Positions 18,078-26,186 of a stretch of 64,000 nt of DNA are shown piece after piece (position 1 is the stretch's first letter; every line of letters starts with the position of its first letter). Made by a program: the position numbers and the translations under genes. Origin of the DNA: G965197555 sp965197555 (GTDB lineage: Bacteria; Chloroflexota; Dehalococcoidia; Lucifugimonadales; UBA3495); the NCBI GenBank assembly GCA_965197555.1, contig OZ240213.1:1-64000 (forward strand), written 5' to 3'. Below the pieces are notes generated by a model. The model saw nothing but the letters and a program-made list of their open reading frames with translations. It made no database searches and was not told where the DNA came from.

Positions 18078-18580
18078 GGCCTGCCCCCTTCCGCCCGGCA
18101 GAGGGGGAGCGTCCGGCTGCACTCGACGGCCTTCAGCTTCCCGTAGGCCCGCACCATCTCGGCGTCGCCCACGAAGGACTCGGCCTCGATGCGGGTGTCG
18201 AACCGCCCGAACGGGTCCGTCGCGAAGCCGCCCTGGTGGGCGACGGCGTGGTGGTGGACGCCCGGCGGGCAGTCGCGGAGGTAGGGGAGGGCCGGGGCGT
18301 AGCGGTCGAAGTAGCCCGCTACCTTGAGGGCCATCTCCCTCTCGCGGTCGTCGCCGAGTCCGAGGAGCGTCCTGACGATGGGCTCCTCGCAGTCCTCCTC
18401 GGCGAAGGTGGGCGTGAACATGGCGGACCGGACGCAGGCGGGGATTTCGGCCCACCGCTCGCGGCTGAGCTTCAGCCCGCCGTGGCTGGGCGTCCAGACC
18501 CGCCAGACGCCCTCGGCCAGCTCCTCGATGTCGTGTGTCCAGCCCCAGGGTGTGCTTACCAAGGTCTCAGTCGTTGTCAT
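18074..18580 (-). CDS. Uncharacterised protein, DUF7007-like
   Basis: A protein of 168 residues. The opening STPWGWTHDIEEL and the HGGLKLSRERWAEIP segment recall a family of unknown function found on plasmids and conjugative elements (DUF7007-like); I recall this only in outline. AAGGAGG lies before the ATG at 18580. Its stop overlaps the start of the TSCPD gene, so the two are translated together. No catalytic motif is visible. Confidence 0.66.
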   Translation of the reverse strand: MTTTETLVSTPWGWTHDIEELAEGVWRVWTPSHGGLKLSRERWAEIPACVRSAMFTPTFAEEDCEEPIVRTLLGLGDDREREMALKVAGYFDRYAPALPYLRDCPPGVHHHAVAHQGGFATDPFGRFDTRIEAESFVGDAEMVRAYGKLKAVECSRTLPLCRAEGGRP

Positions 18581-18610
18581 GGCTCGTAGCCTCCTTGTCC
18601 TGTAATGAAG

Positions 18611-18646
18611 GAGCGGGGCAGCCCCCCGAAGGAGACGGCCCCGCTC
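18611..18646 (-). other. GC-rich intergenic hairpin after the Rad52-like gene
   Basis: Outer stem of nine base pairs (GAGCGGGGC and its complement), inner GTCTCC-TTCG-GGGG as at 17622. It lies between the Rad52-like gene and the 168-residue gene. No T run follows. Confidence 0.75.
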
Positions 18647-18675
18647 TCGATTCAGAACCCGATTGACCGGCAGAC

Positions 18676-19539
18676 CTAGGCGGCCTGGGCCTGCTGCATC
18701 TGCCGGAGCTTGTTGGCTGCGGCTTCCACCAGCGGCCCGAGCTCGGTGCCGTCCAGGTCGTCGATGCTCTTGCCCGTCCGGTCCACCACGGCGGTCCGCA
18801 CCTGGTCCTCGTCGAGGCCCTGCTCGGCGGCGATCTCGAAGAGCCGCTTCCGCAGCTTTTCAATCTGGGACTCGCTGCGGCCCCTGCCCTGGGCCTGCCG
18901 CGTGGGGCGGCTGGCCTGTGCCTGACCGGAGTTGCTGTTGGTCTGAGCGGGAACGCGCTGCGGTTGCGGCGAGTTGCCGACCTGCGGCTGGTCGCCGTAG
19001 AACGCGTTGCCGAACTGCACCCCGAAGCCCCTGAATGCCCGCTTCAGACCGTCGGTCACGGCCCCTTTTATCGCCGTGTCGTGGCCGTCGAAGGTGTCCT
19101 CCGCCACCGGGTGGACGCCGATGTCGGTGCGGGGCAGAGCGCCCGCCACGGTGACGCGCACCGGCGCGCTGTAGCCGAGCGAGACCTTCACCTCGCCCGT
19201 CTGGGTATCGACGGTCTCGATCCGGCGGAGGGTGACGTTCTCAACCAGCTCGTAGCCCCACCCTCCGTATCCGAAGATGAGGTTGGCCTGGTCGATGACG
19301 ACGTGGCCTTCGAGGTAGTCGTAGGACTTGCCGCCGCGCCCCTGGCGCCGGGAGACGATGGCGGGGTCGATGGGCTGCCCCAGCGCCTGCGTGACGGCGG
19401 GCGGGAGCCCGTCCCAGAGCAGCTCGTGCTCGCTGACGATGGCGGCGTCGGGCTTGTGCCCGTTGCCGTTGACTTGGACGAGGCCGTTGCCCGTCCCATT
19501 GCCGTTGTGTCCGTTGTTGTTGCCGTTCTTGTTGAACAT
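18676..19539 (-). CDS. Rad52/Rad22-family single-strand annealing protein
   Basis: A protein of 287 residues. After a glycine/asparagine-rich leader (residues 1-30), the segment SYDYLEGHVVIDQANLIFGY, GWGYELVEN, then TAIKGAVTDGLKRAFRGFGVQFGNAFY match the core of the Rad52 family, which anneals complementary strands. The middle of the C-terminal half is low-complexity (Q/S/R) and the last 70 residues form a small helical domain (SQIEKLRKRLFEIA...). AAGGAGACACGATC precedes the ATG. The order Rad52-like, nuclease, SSB is typical of a recombination module carried by phages and integrative elements. Confidence 0.9.
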   Translation of the reverse strand: MFNKNGNNNGHNGNGTGNGLVQVNGNGHKPDAAIVSEHELLWDGLPPAVTQALGQPIDPAIVSRRQGRGGKSYDYLEGHVVIDQANLIFGYGGWGYELVENVTLRRIETVDTQTGEVKVSLGYSAPVRVTVAGALPRTDIGVHPVAEDTFDGHDTAIKGAVTDGLKRAFRGFGVQFGNAFYGDQPQVGNSPQPQRVPAQTNSNSGQAQASRPTRQAQGRGRSESQIEKLRKRLFEIAAEQGLDEDQVRTAVVDRTGKSIDDLDGTELGPLVEAAANKLRQMQQAQAA

Positions 19540-19725
19540 GATCGTGTCTCCTTCTTGTCTGTGGTGTTGTGTCCTGTAGCGAATGACCGATGGGCGGATT
19601 CCCCTTATGGGAAGCCGTGGGCAGGCAGAGCCCGTCGTGAATCCGGCATAGCACTCCTGTGCGGTGAGAGTGGGAATGGGGAAAGAAGCGGGCTGGGAAG
19701 CCCGCTGAGGAGCGGTGGGGAGCCG

Positions 19726-20772
19726 CTAGCGGGCGGAGCGGGCCGCCTGTGACAGCAGGCGAGGGAAGGCGGCCTGTCCGTGGGGAAGGGCCGCAAGCTC
19801 GGCCACATCGCCGACGCCTGCGGGAAGGGCGACGGCGGCGGCCCTGCGCCCGAGCAGGGTCAGAAGCCGCTCCGTCGCCTCCCGGCCCGCGTCGTCGCCG
19901 TCGAAGGCGAGGAAGACGCGAGGGCAGCCCCGGAGGGCCGAGGCGACCCGCTCAACGCCCTGGGTGCCGAGAGCGGCGCAGGATGGGATGCCCCATCCGG
20001 TAAGGGCGAGCCAGTCGAACAACCCCTCGGCCACGACCGCCCAATCAGGGGCTGGGCCGAGACGCCCGAGACCCAGGACCGGCTTGGGGCCGGGCGGAGC
20101 CTGGAAGCGGGGTGTCCGGTCGGGATCGACCGCTCGCCCGGCGAGCCAGCGGACGAGGCCGCCGGTGACGTCGGGGACGACGACCATGCCGGCGAACCGC
20201 TCCGCTCCCCGCTCCATGAACAGCCCGGAGTCCCTGAGACGCTTCTCGGAGAATCCGAGGGACTCCAGGGCCTGCCGCAGCCCGTTGCCCGGCGAGTAGC
20301 CGAGGCCAAGGCGGGCTGCGGCGTCCGGGCCGACGCCCCGCGAGGCCAGGTATCCCCGCGCTTCTGAAGAACGCCGGAGTTGTTCGGCGTAGAAGTGCGC
20401 CGCCGCCGTGAGTAGGGCGGGGTCGCGGGGAGGCAGCGCGGCGGACGGGGGACGCCGCGTTCCGGCTGGACGAGTGGCGGCCCTGGGCGCAAGCCCTGGG
20501 CTGCCGTCCAGCCGCGCGATGGCCTCTGGCAGCGACAGGCCCTCGGCCTGCTGGATGAAGTCCAGCACGTCGCCGCCGAGGCCGCATCCGAAGCAGTAGA
20601 ACCGCTCCGAGTCGCCGTACACCGTGAAGCTGCCCTCCACTTCGTCGTGGAAGGGACAGACGCTCTGGCGGACCCTTCCACGACCGCGCAGCCGCACCCC
20701 TGCGGCCTCCACCGTGTCGCCCAGCGGGTGCCGGGCCTTCAGCGCGGTGATGTCCACGCTGGCCGTGACCAT
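19726..20772 (-). CDS. DnaG-like primase with CHC2 zinc finger and Toprim domain
   Basis: A protein of 348 residues. CPFHDE...FYCFGCGLGGDVLDF near residues 40-75 is the CHC2 zinc finger. PDWAVVAEGLFDWLAL and VFLAFDGDDAGREA are the acidic Toprim motifs (E, DxD). The DnaB-binding C-terminal part of cellular DnaG is absent, as in many mobile-element primases. The ATG at 20772 overlaps the preceding stop (TGATG) and has GGAGG upstream. It would prime the complementary strand after transfer or during replication of the element. No replicative helicase is seen in the run. Confidence 0.92.
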   Translation of the reverse strand: MVTASVDITALKARHPLGDTVEAAGVRLRGRGRVRQSVCPFHDEVEGSFTVYGDSERFYCFGCGLGGDVLDFIQQAEGLSLPEAIARLDGSPGLAPRAATRPAGTRRPPSAALPPRDPALLTAAAHFYAEQLRRSSEARGYLASRGVGPDAAARLGLGYSPGNGLRQALESLGFSEKRLRDSGLFMERGAERFAGMVVVPDVTGGLVRWLAGRAVDPDRTPRFQAPPGPKPVLGLGRLGPAPDWAVVAEGLFDWLALTGWGIPSCAALGTQGVERVASALRGCPRVFLAFDGDDAGREATERLLTLLGRRAAAVALPAGVGDVAELAALPHGQAAFPRLLSQAARSAR

Positions 20773-21257
20773 CACGCACCTCCGGTCAGGGGCCGCAGGC
20801 CCCGGAGGCTGCGCCCCGAGACGACTTTGCCGGGCCGCCAGCGCATCCCCAGGACCGCAGCGACCTCCAGCGTCCCGCCGTCGCCGGTGGGCACCAGCGC
20901 GGCGGCCTGGCCCGTGCCCTGGCTGTAGACCAGGGCGCCGCGGCCGCCGAACCGCCGCTGCACCAGCTGCGTCCACTCGGAGAAGGCCCACCGAGCCTCC
21001 TTCGTCTCCGCCTTCTCCGCGTCCACGCTGGCGAGGACCGCCAGCGCGCCGTCCACGTCTCCCGCCTGCCGGAGACGCCGAGCCTCGTGAACGCTCTTGG
21101 CCACGCTCGGTATCTCCGTCGCCGATGCCGTCTCCGGCTCCTGCTCCTTGAATCCCATCGCCGCAATGAGCTGGTCGACCAGCTCTTCGAGGCTGCGCCG
21201 GGGCCTGTCCACCGTGTCCATCGACCGCGTTCCAGTTGCCAGTGTTGCCGTCGTCAT
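20772..21257 (-). CDS. Uncharacterised protein coupled to the primase gene
   Basis: A protein of 161 residues. The first half is helical and includes VHEARRLRQAGDVDGALAVL, a tetratricopeptide-like pair of helices; the second half is beta-rich (GALVYSQGTGQAAALVPTG). No family is recognised. The start at 21257 has TTAGGAGGTGCACG upstream; the ORF extends to 21317 without support. It ends within the start codon of the primase gene, so the two products are probably made in similar amounts and may interact. Confidence 0.63.
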   Translation of the reverse strand: MTTATLATGTRSMDTVDRPRRSLEELVDQLIAAMGFKEQEPETASATEIPSVAKSVHEARRLRQAGDVDGALAVLASVDAEKAETKEARWAFSEWTQLVQRRFGGRGALVYSQGTGQAAALVPTGDGGTLEVAAVLGMRWRPGKVVSGRSLRGLRPLTGGA

Positions 21258-21322
21258 CGTGCACCTCCTAAGTGCCTGTGATTTGTGGCCTTGCCGATTG
21301 CGCCCGCTTGCGGGCAAAGAAG

Positions 21323-21353
21323 AAGGGCCGCCCCCGGATGGGAGACGGCCCTT
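21323..21353 (-). other. GC-rich intergenic hairpin
   Basis: Perfect eight-base outer stem AAGGGCCG/CGGCCCTT with the shared inner GTCTCCC/GGGGG segment. A second small palindrome (GCCCGC-TT-GCGGGC) lies beside it at about 21302-21315. It lies between the genes ending at 21394 and starting at 21257. Confidence 0.7.
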
Positions 21354-21393
21354 TGCGTTGAGTTGGGTTGTGAGGGAGCCGGAGGCCCCGTCG

Positions 21394-21867
21394 TCAGCGG
21401 CGACGGACCCTCCCTACCGGACGCCGGGGCATGAACCGGCGGAGCAGCAGCGCCCCGATGCCCAGCCCGACGAGGTTCAGGAAGAAGAGCTCCACGTCGC
21501 CGGTTATCAGCGGCGCCGCAACGACCAGGACCACCGCCCCGGCCACCATGACCTTCTTCCGCTTCCACCACGGCTGCTTCCCAGGGGCCGTGACCGGCGC
21601 GTCGCGCACCTGTGCGTAGGCCGTCCAGATGGGTAGCCCGATGAGCGCCTCAAGCTCGGTTATCACCACGCCGGCCGAGCAGCCCCCGGTGTGGCACTTG
21701 ACCTCGATGCCGTTGCCGTCCGGTCGCTGCCGAAACGCCAGCCCGTCCGACTTGCCGCCGTGACAGACCGCCGTCGTCGTCCAGAACCAGCCCCGCTCGA
21801 AGCTGACCCGGCGCCCCAGCAGGTTCGCTATCCGCATTGCGCTCGGTCCCACGTACTGTTCCGCCAT
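21394..21867 (-). CDS. Zinc-finger-like protein with C-terminal membrane segments
   Basis: A protein of 157 residues from ATG 21867 (AAGGAGG upstream). A second possible start at 21900 overlaps the preceding stop and also has a GGAGG, so both may be used. The N-terminal half contains CHGGKSDGLAFRQR and VKCHTGGC, a C-H-C-C layout like a primase zinc finger. The C-terminal half has two hydrophobic stretches (VMVAGAVVLVVAAPLI and LFFLNLVGLGIGALLL) and ends RRPVGRVRRR. A nucleic-acid-binding finger tied to the membrane is unusual; linking DNA to the conjugation site is speculation. Confidence 0.7.
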   Translation of the reverse strand: MAEQYVGPSAMRIANLLGRRVSFERGWFWTTTAVCHGGKSDGLAFRQRPDGNGIEVKCHTGGCSAGVVITELEALIGLPIWTAYAQVRDAPVTAPGKQPWWKRKKVMVAGAVVLVVAAPLITGDVELFFLNLVGLGIGALLLRRFMPRRPVGRVRRR

Positions 21868-21896
21868 GTCCGTTCCTCCTTCGCTTGCGTGTGCGT

Positions 21897-22277
21897 TCAT
21901 TGGATGGCCTCCAGATCCTCAGGGGTTGACCAGTCGAGGGACACCCGGACCCGCGTGTCGAACTCTCTCACCAGCGCGGGGTCGGGCTTCAGGTGGGCTG
22001 CTTCGCCTACGGTTGCCCCCTCGTCCAGCGTGTGGAGCTGCCCGCATCGCTTGCAATACCAGCCGTCCGGCCCGGCGTAGCCCACCCCTGGCCGAGCGTA
22101 GGAATACCCGCAGCCACAGACCTCGAGAGACAGCCTGACCGTCTCGATGACGTTTCCGTCAACGTCTCGCAGGGCAGCGAGACGGAAGCGCGGGTTGACG
22201 ACCACGCGGTCGCCGATGGTCTGCACTACGCGCCCCTGATGCCGACCAAGCCGAATGCCCTCTTGCAGTGCCGTCAT
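21897..22277 (-). CDS. Small protein with a zinc-ribbon motif, first gene of the run
   Basis: A protein of 126 residues. It contains a CGCGYSYARPG...WYCKRCGQLH segment, that is two CxC/CxxC knuckles about 20 residues apart, typical of a zinc ribbon. AAGGAGGCCTGGAC lies before the ATG at 22277. It is the first gene of the minus-strand DNA-processing run, and its promoter should lie within 22.3-22.8 kb. No family is recognised; it could be a regulator or a DNA-binding accessory protein. Confidence 0.66.
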   Translation of the reverse strand: MTALQEGIRLGRHQGRVVQTIGDRVVVNPRFRLAALRDVDGNVIETVRLSLEVCGCGYSYARPGVGYAGPDGWYCKRCGQLHTLDEGATVGEAAHLKPDPALVREFDTRVRVSLDWSTPEDLEAIQ

Positions 22278-23058
22278 GTCCAGGCCTCCTTCCTTCCTGT
22301 GTGTCCGTTCCGACGTCGCCATTCGTTACCTCCTTGCTGATTGGTTTGCCGTTGCCGTTGAACCCGTGACTCCGTGCCGAAGACGCACTCCGCCCACGGA
22401 CGCATGTCGAACGCGGAAGACGGAGTGGGGTGAAAGAAGACGCAACTCGGCCCAGGGTGGATACCGTCCGAGTTGAGGGAAAGCTGCGAAACGTGAAGCG
22501 GCCAGCCTGCTTCTCAGTCGCAGACCGGCGCGTGTCGAAGCTGCGGCCCTAGCTGTGTGTCAGCCGTGCCGCAGGCATGTTGAATCGGCCGGGGCGAAAG
22601 ACGCACTCCGACCGACTGGGTGAGGACGAGGCGCAGCAGGCGCTCCATCCTCAGAATCCAGCGGGAGAAGCGATCAACTCCAACCACCGGACGGGTGCCT
22701 AACGGGTGAAGGACTTACGTCAAACTCCAACCGCCGGACGTGGACCGAGGACGAAGGACCTACGTCAAACTCCGTCGTTTCGGCCCGTGCTGCTTGCGGA
22801 GAGCTACGTCAAATCCACAGCGGCAGCATTTCCCTCGTGGGCGACCTTTCAGAGAGCGAATCATCCGTCAAGTCAGACCCGGGCAACAGGGATCGCGCCC
22901 CCAGGTTTCTATGGTCGGAAACCTTGGTTGAAAGCCAAACAGTGCAGACATTATTACCCACCAAAGACCCGTTGTGAAGGCTCTCGGGCAGTCCACGCCA
23001 AGATCGTTCACAAAACTTCACGGAAGTTCACCGGAAGCCGGTGCGGCAACCCGCCGGG
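22278..23058. promoter_or_regulatory. Control region of the conjugative element
   Basis: About 780 bases without a convincing gene, between the 5' end of the DNA-processing run and the 3' end of a regulator gene. In transcript sense (minus) 22.37-22.62 kb holds several inverted repeats sharing GTCTTC (for example CACTCCG/CGGAGTG and CAACTCGG/CCGAGTTG). From 22672 there are 45-base direct repeats (separate entry). A palindrome AACTTC-acg-GAAGTT lies at 23014-23028. An operon promoter, a replication origin or a transfer origin could all be here; the sequence does not decide. Confidence 0.5.
22672..22815. repeat. Iteron-like direct repeats, about 45-base period
   Basis: The word TACGTCAAA starts at 22716, 22761 and 22805, at intervals of 45 and 44 bases. 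Neighbouring copies also share AACTCCAACC-CCGGACG and GAAGGAC-TACG. On the minus strand each unit contains TTTGACGTA. Evenly spaced repeats suggest iterons for an initiator or sites for a regulator. They are too few and too diverged for a CRISPR. Confidence 0.6.
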
Positions 23059-23892
23059 CTATTTCCACAAAACTCCGAAGGTCAGCGTGTGCAGAAACTC
23101 ACGCTTTCTCAGCGCTCTCCGCGTGTCGGAGAGCGCTGTCTTCCGCCAGTTGACCTGCCCGTTGCGGTCGAAGCCCCGCAGCGGAAACGTCGCCGGGGGA
23201 AGCGTCAGCCCATGCCCTTCCAACAGCGTCAGCTCCAACGCCAGGAACCGCTCCTCGGTCAGCAGCCAGGACAGGTTCTTTCCCGCGTCGGGATGAACGG
23301 CCTTCAGCTCCCGCCACTCGACGATCAGGGGCCAGACCTCTCCGAACACGTCCTCGTCGTCCTCGGCGGGCTCCAACGTCACGAGGTCGGGGTACTCCCG
23401 CCGCAGCGTCGACCTTCGCCTGGGCTGCGGGCCGGCGTCGTTCGCCTGCGCCTCGTCCCCAGCGTCCCCCGCCGTCCTCCGCTCCGCCTGTTCCCGCTCC
23501 CGCTGGCGAAACCCCTGCGCCATCTCCTCACGAATGGCCCTGTCTCTGTCCTCGCTGGCCCTGTTGTTCTCCCGCATCTCCTTGCCAAGCTCCTCGAAGC
23601 CGCCCTCCAAGTCCTCCAGACGGTCCGCCAGCCGGTCGTTGCGGTCCCGCTGCTCTGCGGCTGCGGAGCCCACCCCCGACTGGAGCGCCTTCTCCAGCGC
23701 CCCCCGGATGCGCCGCGACAGCACACCCTCGTCGAGGCTGGCGTCCAGAGTCCTGCGGTCCACCCCCAGGACCTCGGCCGCCTTCTTGCGCCCGTTGTCC
23801 CGCTCCAGCTCCTGCAACAGCGACATGAGCCGCAGGTGGTGCATGTCCCGCACGCTCCTGCCCTTCTCGACCACGTCCTTCTTCGGTTCCAT
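23059..23892 (-). CDS. Probable regulator, HTH N-terminus and coiled coil
   Basis: A protein of 277 residues. Residues 30-55 (GRKKAAEVLGVDRRTLDASL) look like a Fis-type helix-turn-helix. Residues 75-130 form a charged coiled coil (DRNDRLADRLEDLEGGFEEL...). The C-terminal 120 residues are of unknown fold. AAAGGAGGAGGACTC precedes the ATG at 23892. The gene lies between the minus-strand DNA-processing run and the plus-strand conjugation run, a fitting place for a regulator of both. The function is inferred from the HTH only. Confidence 0.68.
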   Translation of the reverse strand: MEPKKDVVEKGRSVRDMHHLRLMSLLQELERDNGRKKAAEVLGVDRRTLDASLDEGVLSRRIRGALEKALQSGVGSAAAEQRDRNDRLADRLEDLEGGFEELGKEMRENNRASEDRDRAIREEMAQGFRQREREQAERRTAGDAGDEAQANDAGPQPRRRSTLRREYPDLVTLEPAEDDEDVFGEVWPLIVEWRELKAVHPDAGKNLSWLLTEERFLALELTLLEGHGLTLPPATFPLRGFDRNGQVNWRKTALSDTRRALRKREFLHTLTFGVLWK

Positions 23893-24337
23893 GAGTCCTC
23901 CTCCTTTCCCCGGCCTTAGTCCCAGGTCTCGCCCCCGAACAAGGCCCGATTTCTCACGGGCTGCGACATGTGGACCACCTGTAGGGGGAAATGCGGGATT
24001 CCGACCCGTTTCCGCCCTTCTTTCTTGCGGCCCCGCTGCGCCCCTTTTTGCGGAGAGAGGCCGACCCGGGGACTTAAGTCCAAGTGTTCACAACTTCTGC
24101 GCACTTTTAGCCCCATTTGTTCCTGTTCCAGCTTTGCCGTGACATCCCAGACGACTCCGCACCAGACTTCGTTTCCTTGTACAGCCCCCATACTGCACGG
24201 GAGGGAGTCTTTTGCCAAGAACCTCAAAAGGGGCGACAAAAATGTCGTCCCTTTTGGGCAGTTTCCACCGTCATTTCGTTTGTTCAAACTCTGTTGCAGA
24301 AGTTGCGAATCGTTGATTTGCGGCAATAGGCAGAGAG
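23893..24337. promoter_or_regulatory. Divergent promoter region with long inverted repeat
   Basis: Gap of 445 bases between the divergent regulator gene and the first conjugation gene, so both promoters should be here. A strong inverted repeat lies at 24226-24255 (AAAAGGGGCGACA, loop aaaa, TGTCGTCCCTTTT, one mismatch in 13 pairs). ORFs in this stretch lack ribosome binding sites and are not believed. Confidence 0.5.
24226..24255. promoter_or_regulatory. Inverted repeat, operator candidate
   Basis: Two 13-base arms with one mismatch around a four-base spacer, about 80-110 bases before the start of the conjugation run. It could be the operator of the neighbouring HTH-coiled-coil regulator or a hairpin in the leader RNA. 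T residues lie within the stem rather than after it, which speaks against a simple terminator. Confidence 0.5.
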
Positions 24338-24949
24338 GTGGACGAGATGGCGCTGAAATCGAAACTCCGGTCACTCAGGCGGTTCATCCCCCTGGCATCC
24401 GCGCTGCTCCTGGCGGCGCTGGTGGCGATTCCGTCCAGCGGCGTCGCCCGGGCCCAGGCCCCGCCTGACGAGCTGACCCTCGTCAACGCCGACCGGGATT
24501 TCGTCGAGCGCAAGAAGGGCGGCGAGTTCGTCGCCCGACCCCTCTTCGACCGCGAGATCGCGGACCTCCTCTACGCCGTCCGGGACGCCGATACCGGCGA
24601 CTGGATAAGCGCCATGTACCGGGTGAAGGGCGGCGAGAAGAAGAGAGGCGACGGCTGGGAGTACTCCTGGGAGTACCCCGACCTGGACGAACACACCGAG
24701 CTCGACCGCGACCGGGCCTACCTGCTGGTGATGCTGGCCACGGCCGAGGACGGGCTGAGGGGCGACTTCTACGCCGTCGTCCCCATCTACCAGCCGGGCC
24801 GCATCTGGGACAAGATCCTGAGTGCCCTCAACCCCGGACGCTGGGCGAGGGCCTTCGCCGGCTGGATGATCGAGGGCGTCCACGGAACGCTCTGCGGCGT
24901 CGTTGAAAGAGCGTCCGGCGAGGACGCCGACAACTGCGGGGGCGGGTAG
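24338..24949 (+). CDS. Secreted protein at the head of the conjugation run
   Basis: A protein of about 200 residues; starts at GTG 24338 or ATG 24347, both behind GAGAGG. The N-terminus is a signal peptide (basic SKLRSLRRF, then a hydrophobic stretch, cleavage probably after ARAQA). The mature part has no motif I recognise. It ends four bases before the next ATG, so it belongs to the same operon as the TrbL-like gene. An envelope-located accessory of the secretion apparatus is a reasonable inference. Confidence 0.75.
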   Translation: MDEMALKSKLRSLRRFIPLASALLLAALVAIPSSGVARAQAPPDELTLVNADRDFVERKKGGEFVARPLFDREIADLLYAVRDADTGDWISAMYRVKGGEKKRGDGWEYSWEYPDLDEHTELDRDRAYLLVMLATAEDGLRGDFYAVVPIYQPGRIWDKILSALNPGRWARAFAGWMIEGVHGTLCGVVERASGEDADNCGGG

Positions 24950-24952
24950 CCC

Positions 24953-25933
24953 ATGAGCGACATCCTCACCGGCACCCCTCCCGACCTCACCTACGCCCAC
25001 GACCTGGTGCGCCAGGCGTGGATGGTCGTCTGGGCCATCACGTCGGGCGCCCTCGTCGTCATCCTCGGCTGGATGGGGCTGAGCCTCATCGTCTCCGAGC
25101 ATCTTGGACGCCAGCAGGCGGGCTGGCGGGAGATGGTCCCCCGGCTCGTGCTCGGACTGGTGGCCGCAGCGTCGTCCCTGTGGTGGTGCGCCCTGGTCCT
25201 GGACGTTGCCGACGCCGTGTCCGGCTTTATCGCGGTCTCCCTGAACGTCACCGCCGGAGACATGCTCCGCTCGACGCTTCGCACCCTGATGACGGCGGTG
25301 GAGGCCGGGAGCGTGGGCATGGCCCTGCTCCTGGCGGTCCTCTACCTGGTCTACGGCTTCTTCGTGCTCTACGTCATCGTCCAGATGGTGCTGCGCCTCG
25401 CGTTGATAGACATCCTCCTGGCCCTGGCCCCGATCGCTTTGGGGCTTTGGATTCTGCCCCACACGGCGGGCTGGGGCCGCCACTGGCTGCGCCTCTTCAT
25501 GACGACGGTGTTCCAGCAGGCCATCCAGCTCATCGCGTTGGCGCTTGGGTTCGGCTTCCTGAAGGAGTTCGCGGGCATCGCCGCCTTCGAGCCGGTGCAG
25601 GACCTGATCTGGAAGCTCCTGATGTCGGTGGCCTTCGTCTACATGGCGACCCGCGTCCCGTCGATGCTCGGCAATCACGGCACCTTCGACTCCTGGCTCT
25701 CGATGCTCTACTTCGGCATGAACCTGCCCTCGTCGCTGATGCGGTCGGCCCGGACCATCGGGCTGGTGGCGGGCGGCGCCGCAGGGGGTCCGGGAGGCAT
25801 GGCGGTGGGAGCGATGGCGGCCAGCGCGGGCGTTTCGGCCGCCGCCAGCGGCCTCAGCTCGGCGGCTTCTCTAGCGACCCCATCGGCTGGCGGGGGAGAC
25901 GGGGGCGGCGAGCCCAGGAGCAGCGGGGAGTAG
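24953..25933 (+). CDS. TrbL/VirB6-like conjugation membrane protein
   Basis: A protein of 326 residues with about six hydrophobic segments between residues 20 and 270, for example VVWAITSGALVVILGWMGL, LVLGLVAAASSLWWCALVL and MALLLAVLYLVYGFFVLYV. The C-terminal 60 residues are rich in Gly, Ala and Ser. This fits the polytopic channel component TrbL/VirB6 of type IV secretion systems. It is followed by pilin-like, PrgI, VirB4 and VirD4-like genes, which supports the call. Confidence 0.82.
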   Translation: MSDILTGTPPDLTYAHDLVRQAWMVVWAITSGALVVILGWMGLSLIVSEHLGRQQAGWREMVPRLVLGLVAAASSLWWCALVLDVADAVSGFIAVSLNVTAGDMLRSTLRTLMTAVEAGSVGMALLLAVLYLVYGFFVLYVIVQMVLRLALIDILLALAPIALGLWILPHTAGWGRHWLRLFMTTVFQQAIQLIALALGFGFLKEFAGIAAFEPVQDLIWKLLMSVAFVYMATRVPSMLGNHGTFDSWLSMLYFGMNLPSSLMRSARTIGLVAGGAAGGPGGMAVGAMAASAGVSAAASGLSSAASLATPSAGGGDGGGEPRSSGE

Positions 25934-26056
25934 CCCCACCACACGACAACAACGCAACGGCGCGGACGAGACCCGTGCCAGGCGAACGACACGACGGAGG
26001 ACCAGCGATGTGCAGATAACGGGGAGTCACCGAGGAGACAAGACGAAGCGATGAAC

Positions 26057-26081
26057 GCCGGGTGGGGGAGACCCGCCCGGC
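26057..26081 (+). other. GC-rich hairpin upstream of the pilin-like gene
   Basis: Ten-base stem GCCGGGTGGG/CCCGCCCGGC (one G-U pair) with loop GGAGA, 20 bases before the start of the first pilin-like gene. It resembles the intergenic hairpins of the minus-strand run in size and composition. Confidence 0.6.
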
Positions 26082-26101
26082 GGCAGAGAGGAGCAATAGC
26101 A

Positions 26102-26186
26102 ATGGAACAACTGACACAGACCATCTCGAACCTGGTGGGCATCCTGCTGGGCGTTGTGGGAGCGGTGGGCGTCGGCTTCTTCATCT
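26102..26186 (+). CDS. TrbC/VirB2-like pilin, 5' exon before the group II intron
   Basis: ATG with GAGAGGAGCAATAGC upstream. It codes for 28 residues (MEQLTQTISNLVGILLGVVG continuing to GFFI) plus the first base of a tyrosine codon, then meets the intron start GTGCG at 26187. Read straight through, the frame stops seven codons later. If the intron 26187-28602 is removed, the T joins AC at 28603 to give TAC and the frame continues GAYMYLTASGAPNQ. The joined product has 103 residues with two membrane segments, matching TrbC/VirB2-type pilins. Confidence 0.88.

Noticed and set aside
15317..21353. Rho-independent terminators
   Set aside because: The intergenic hairpins lack a T run and lie inside a run of co-directional genes with good ribosome binding sites.
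22672..22815. CRISPR array
   Set aside because: Only three to four short, diverged repeats, period near 45 with partly conserved spacing sequence, and no cas genes apart from a Cas4-like nuclease that belongs to the recombination run.
23916..24468. ORFs in the divergent region before the conjugation run
   Set aside because: Low-complexity composition, no ribosome binding sites and overlap with the secreted-protein gene.
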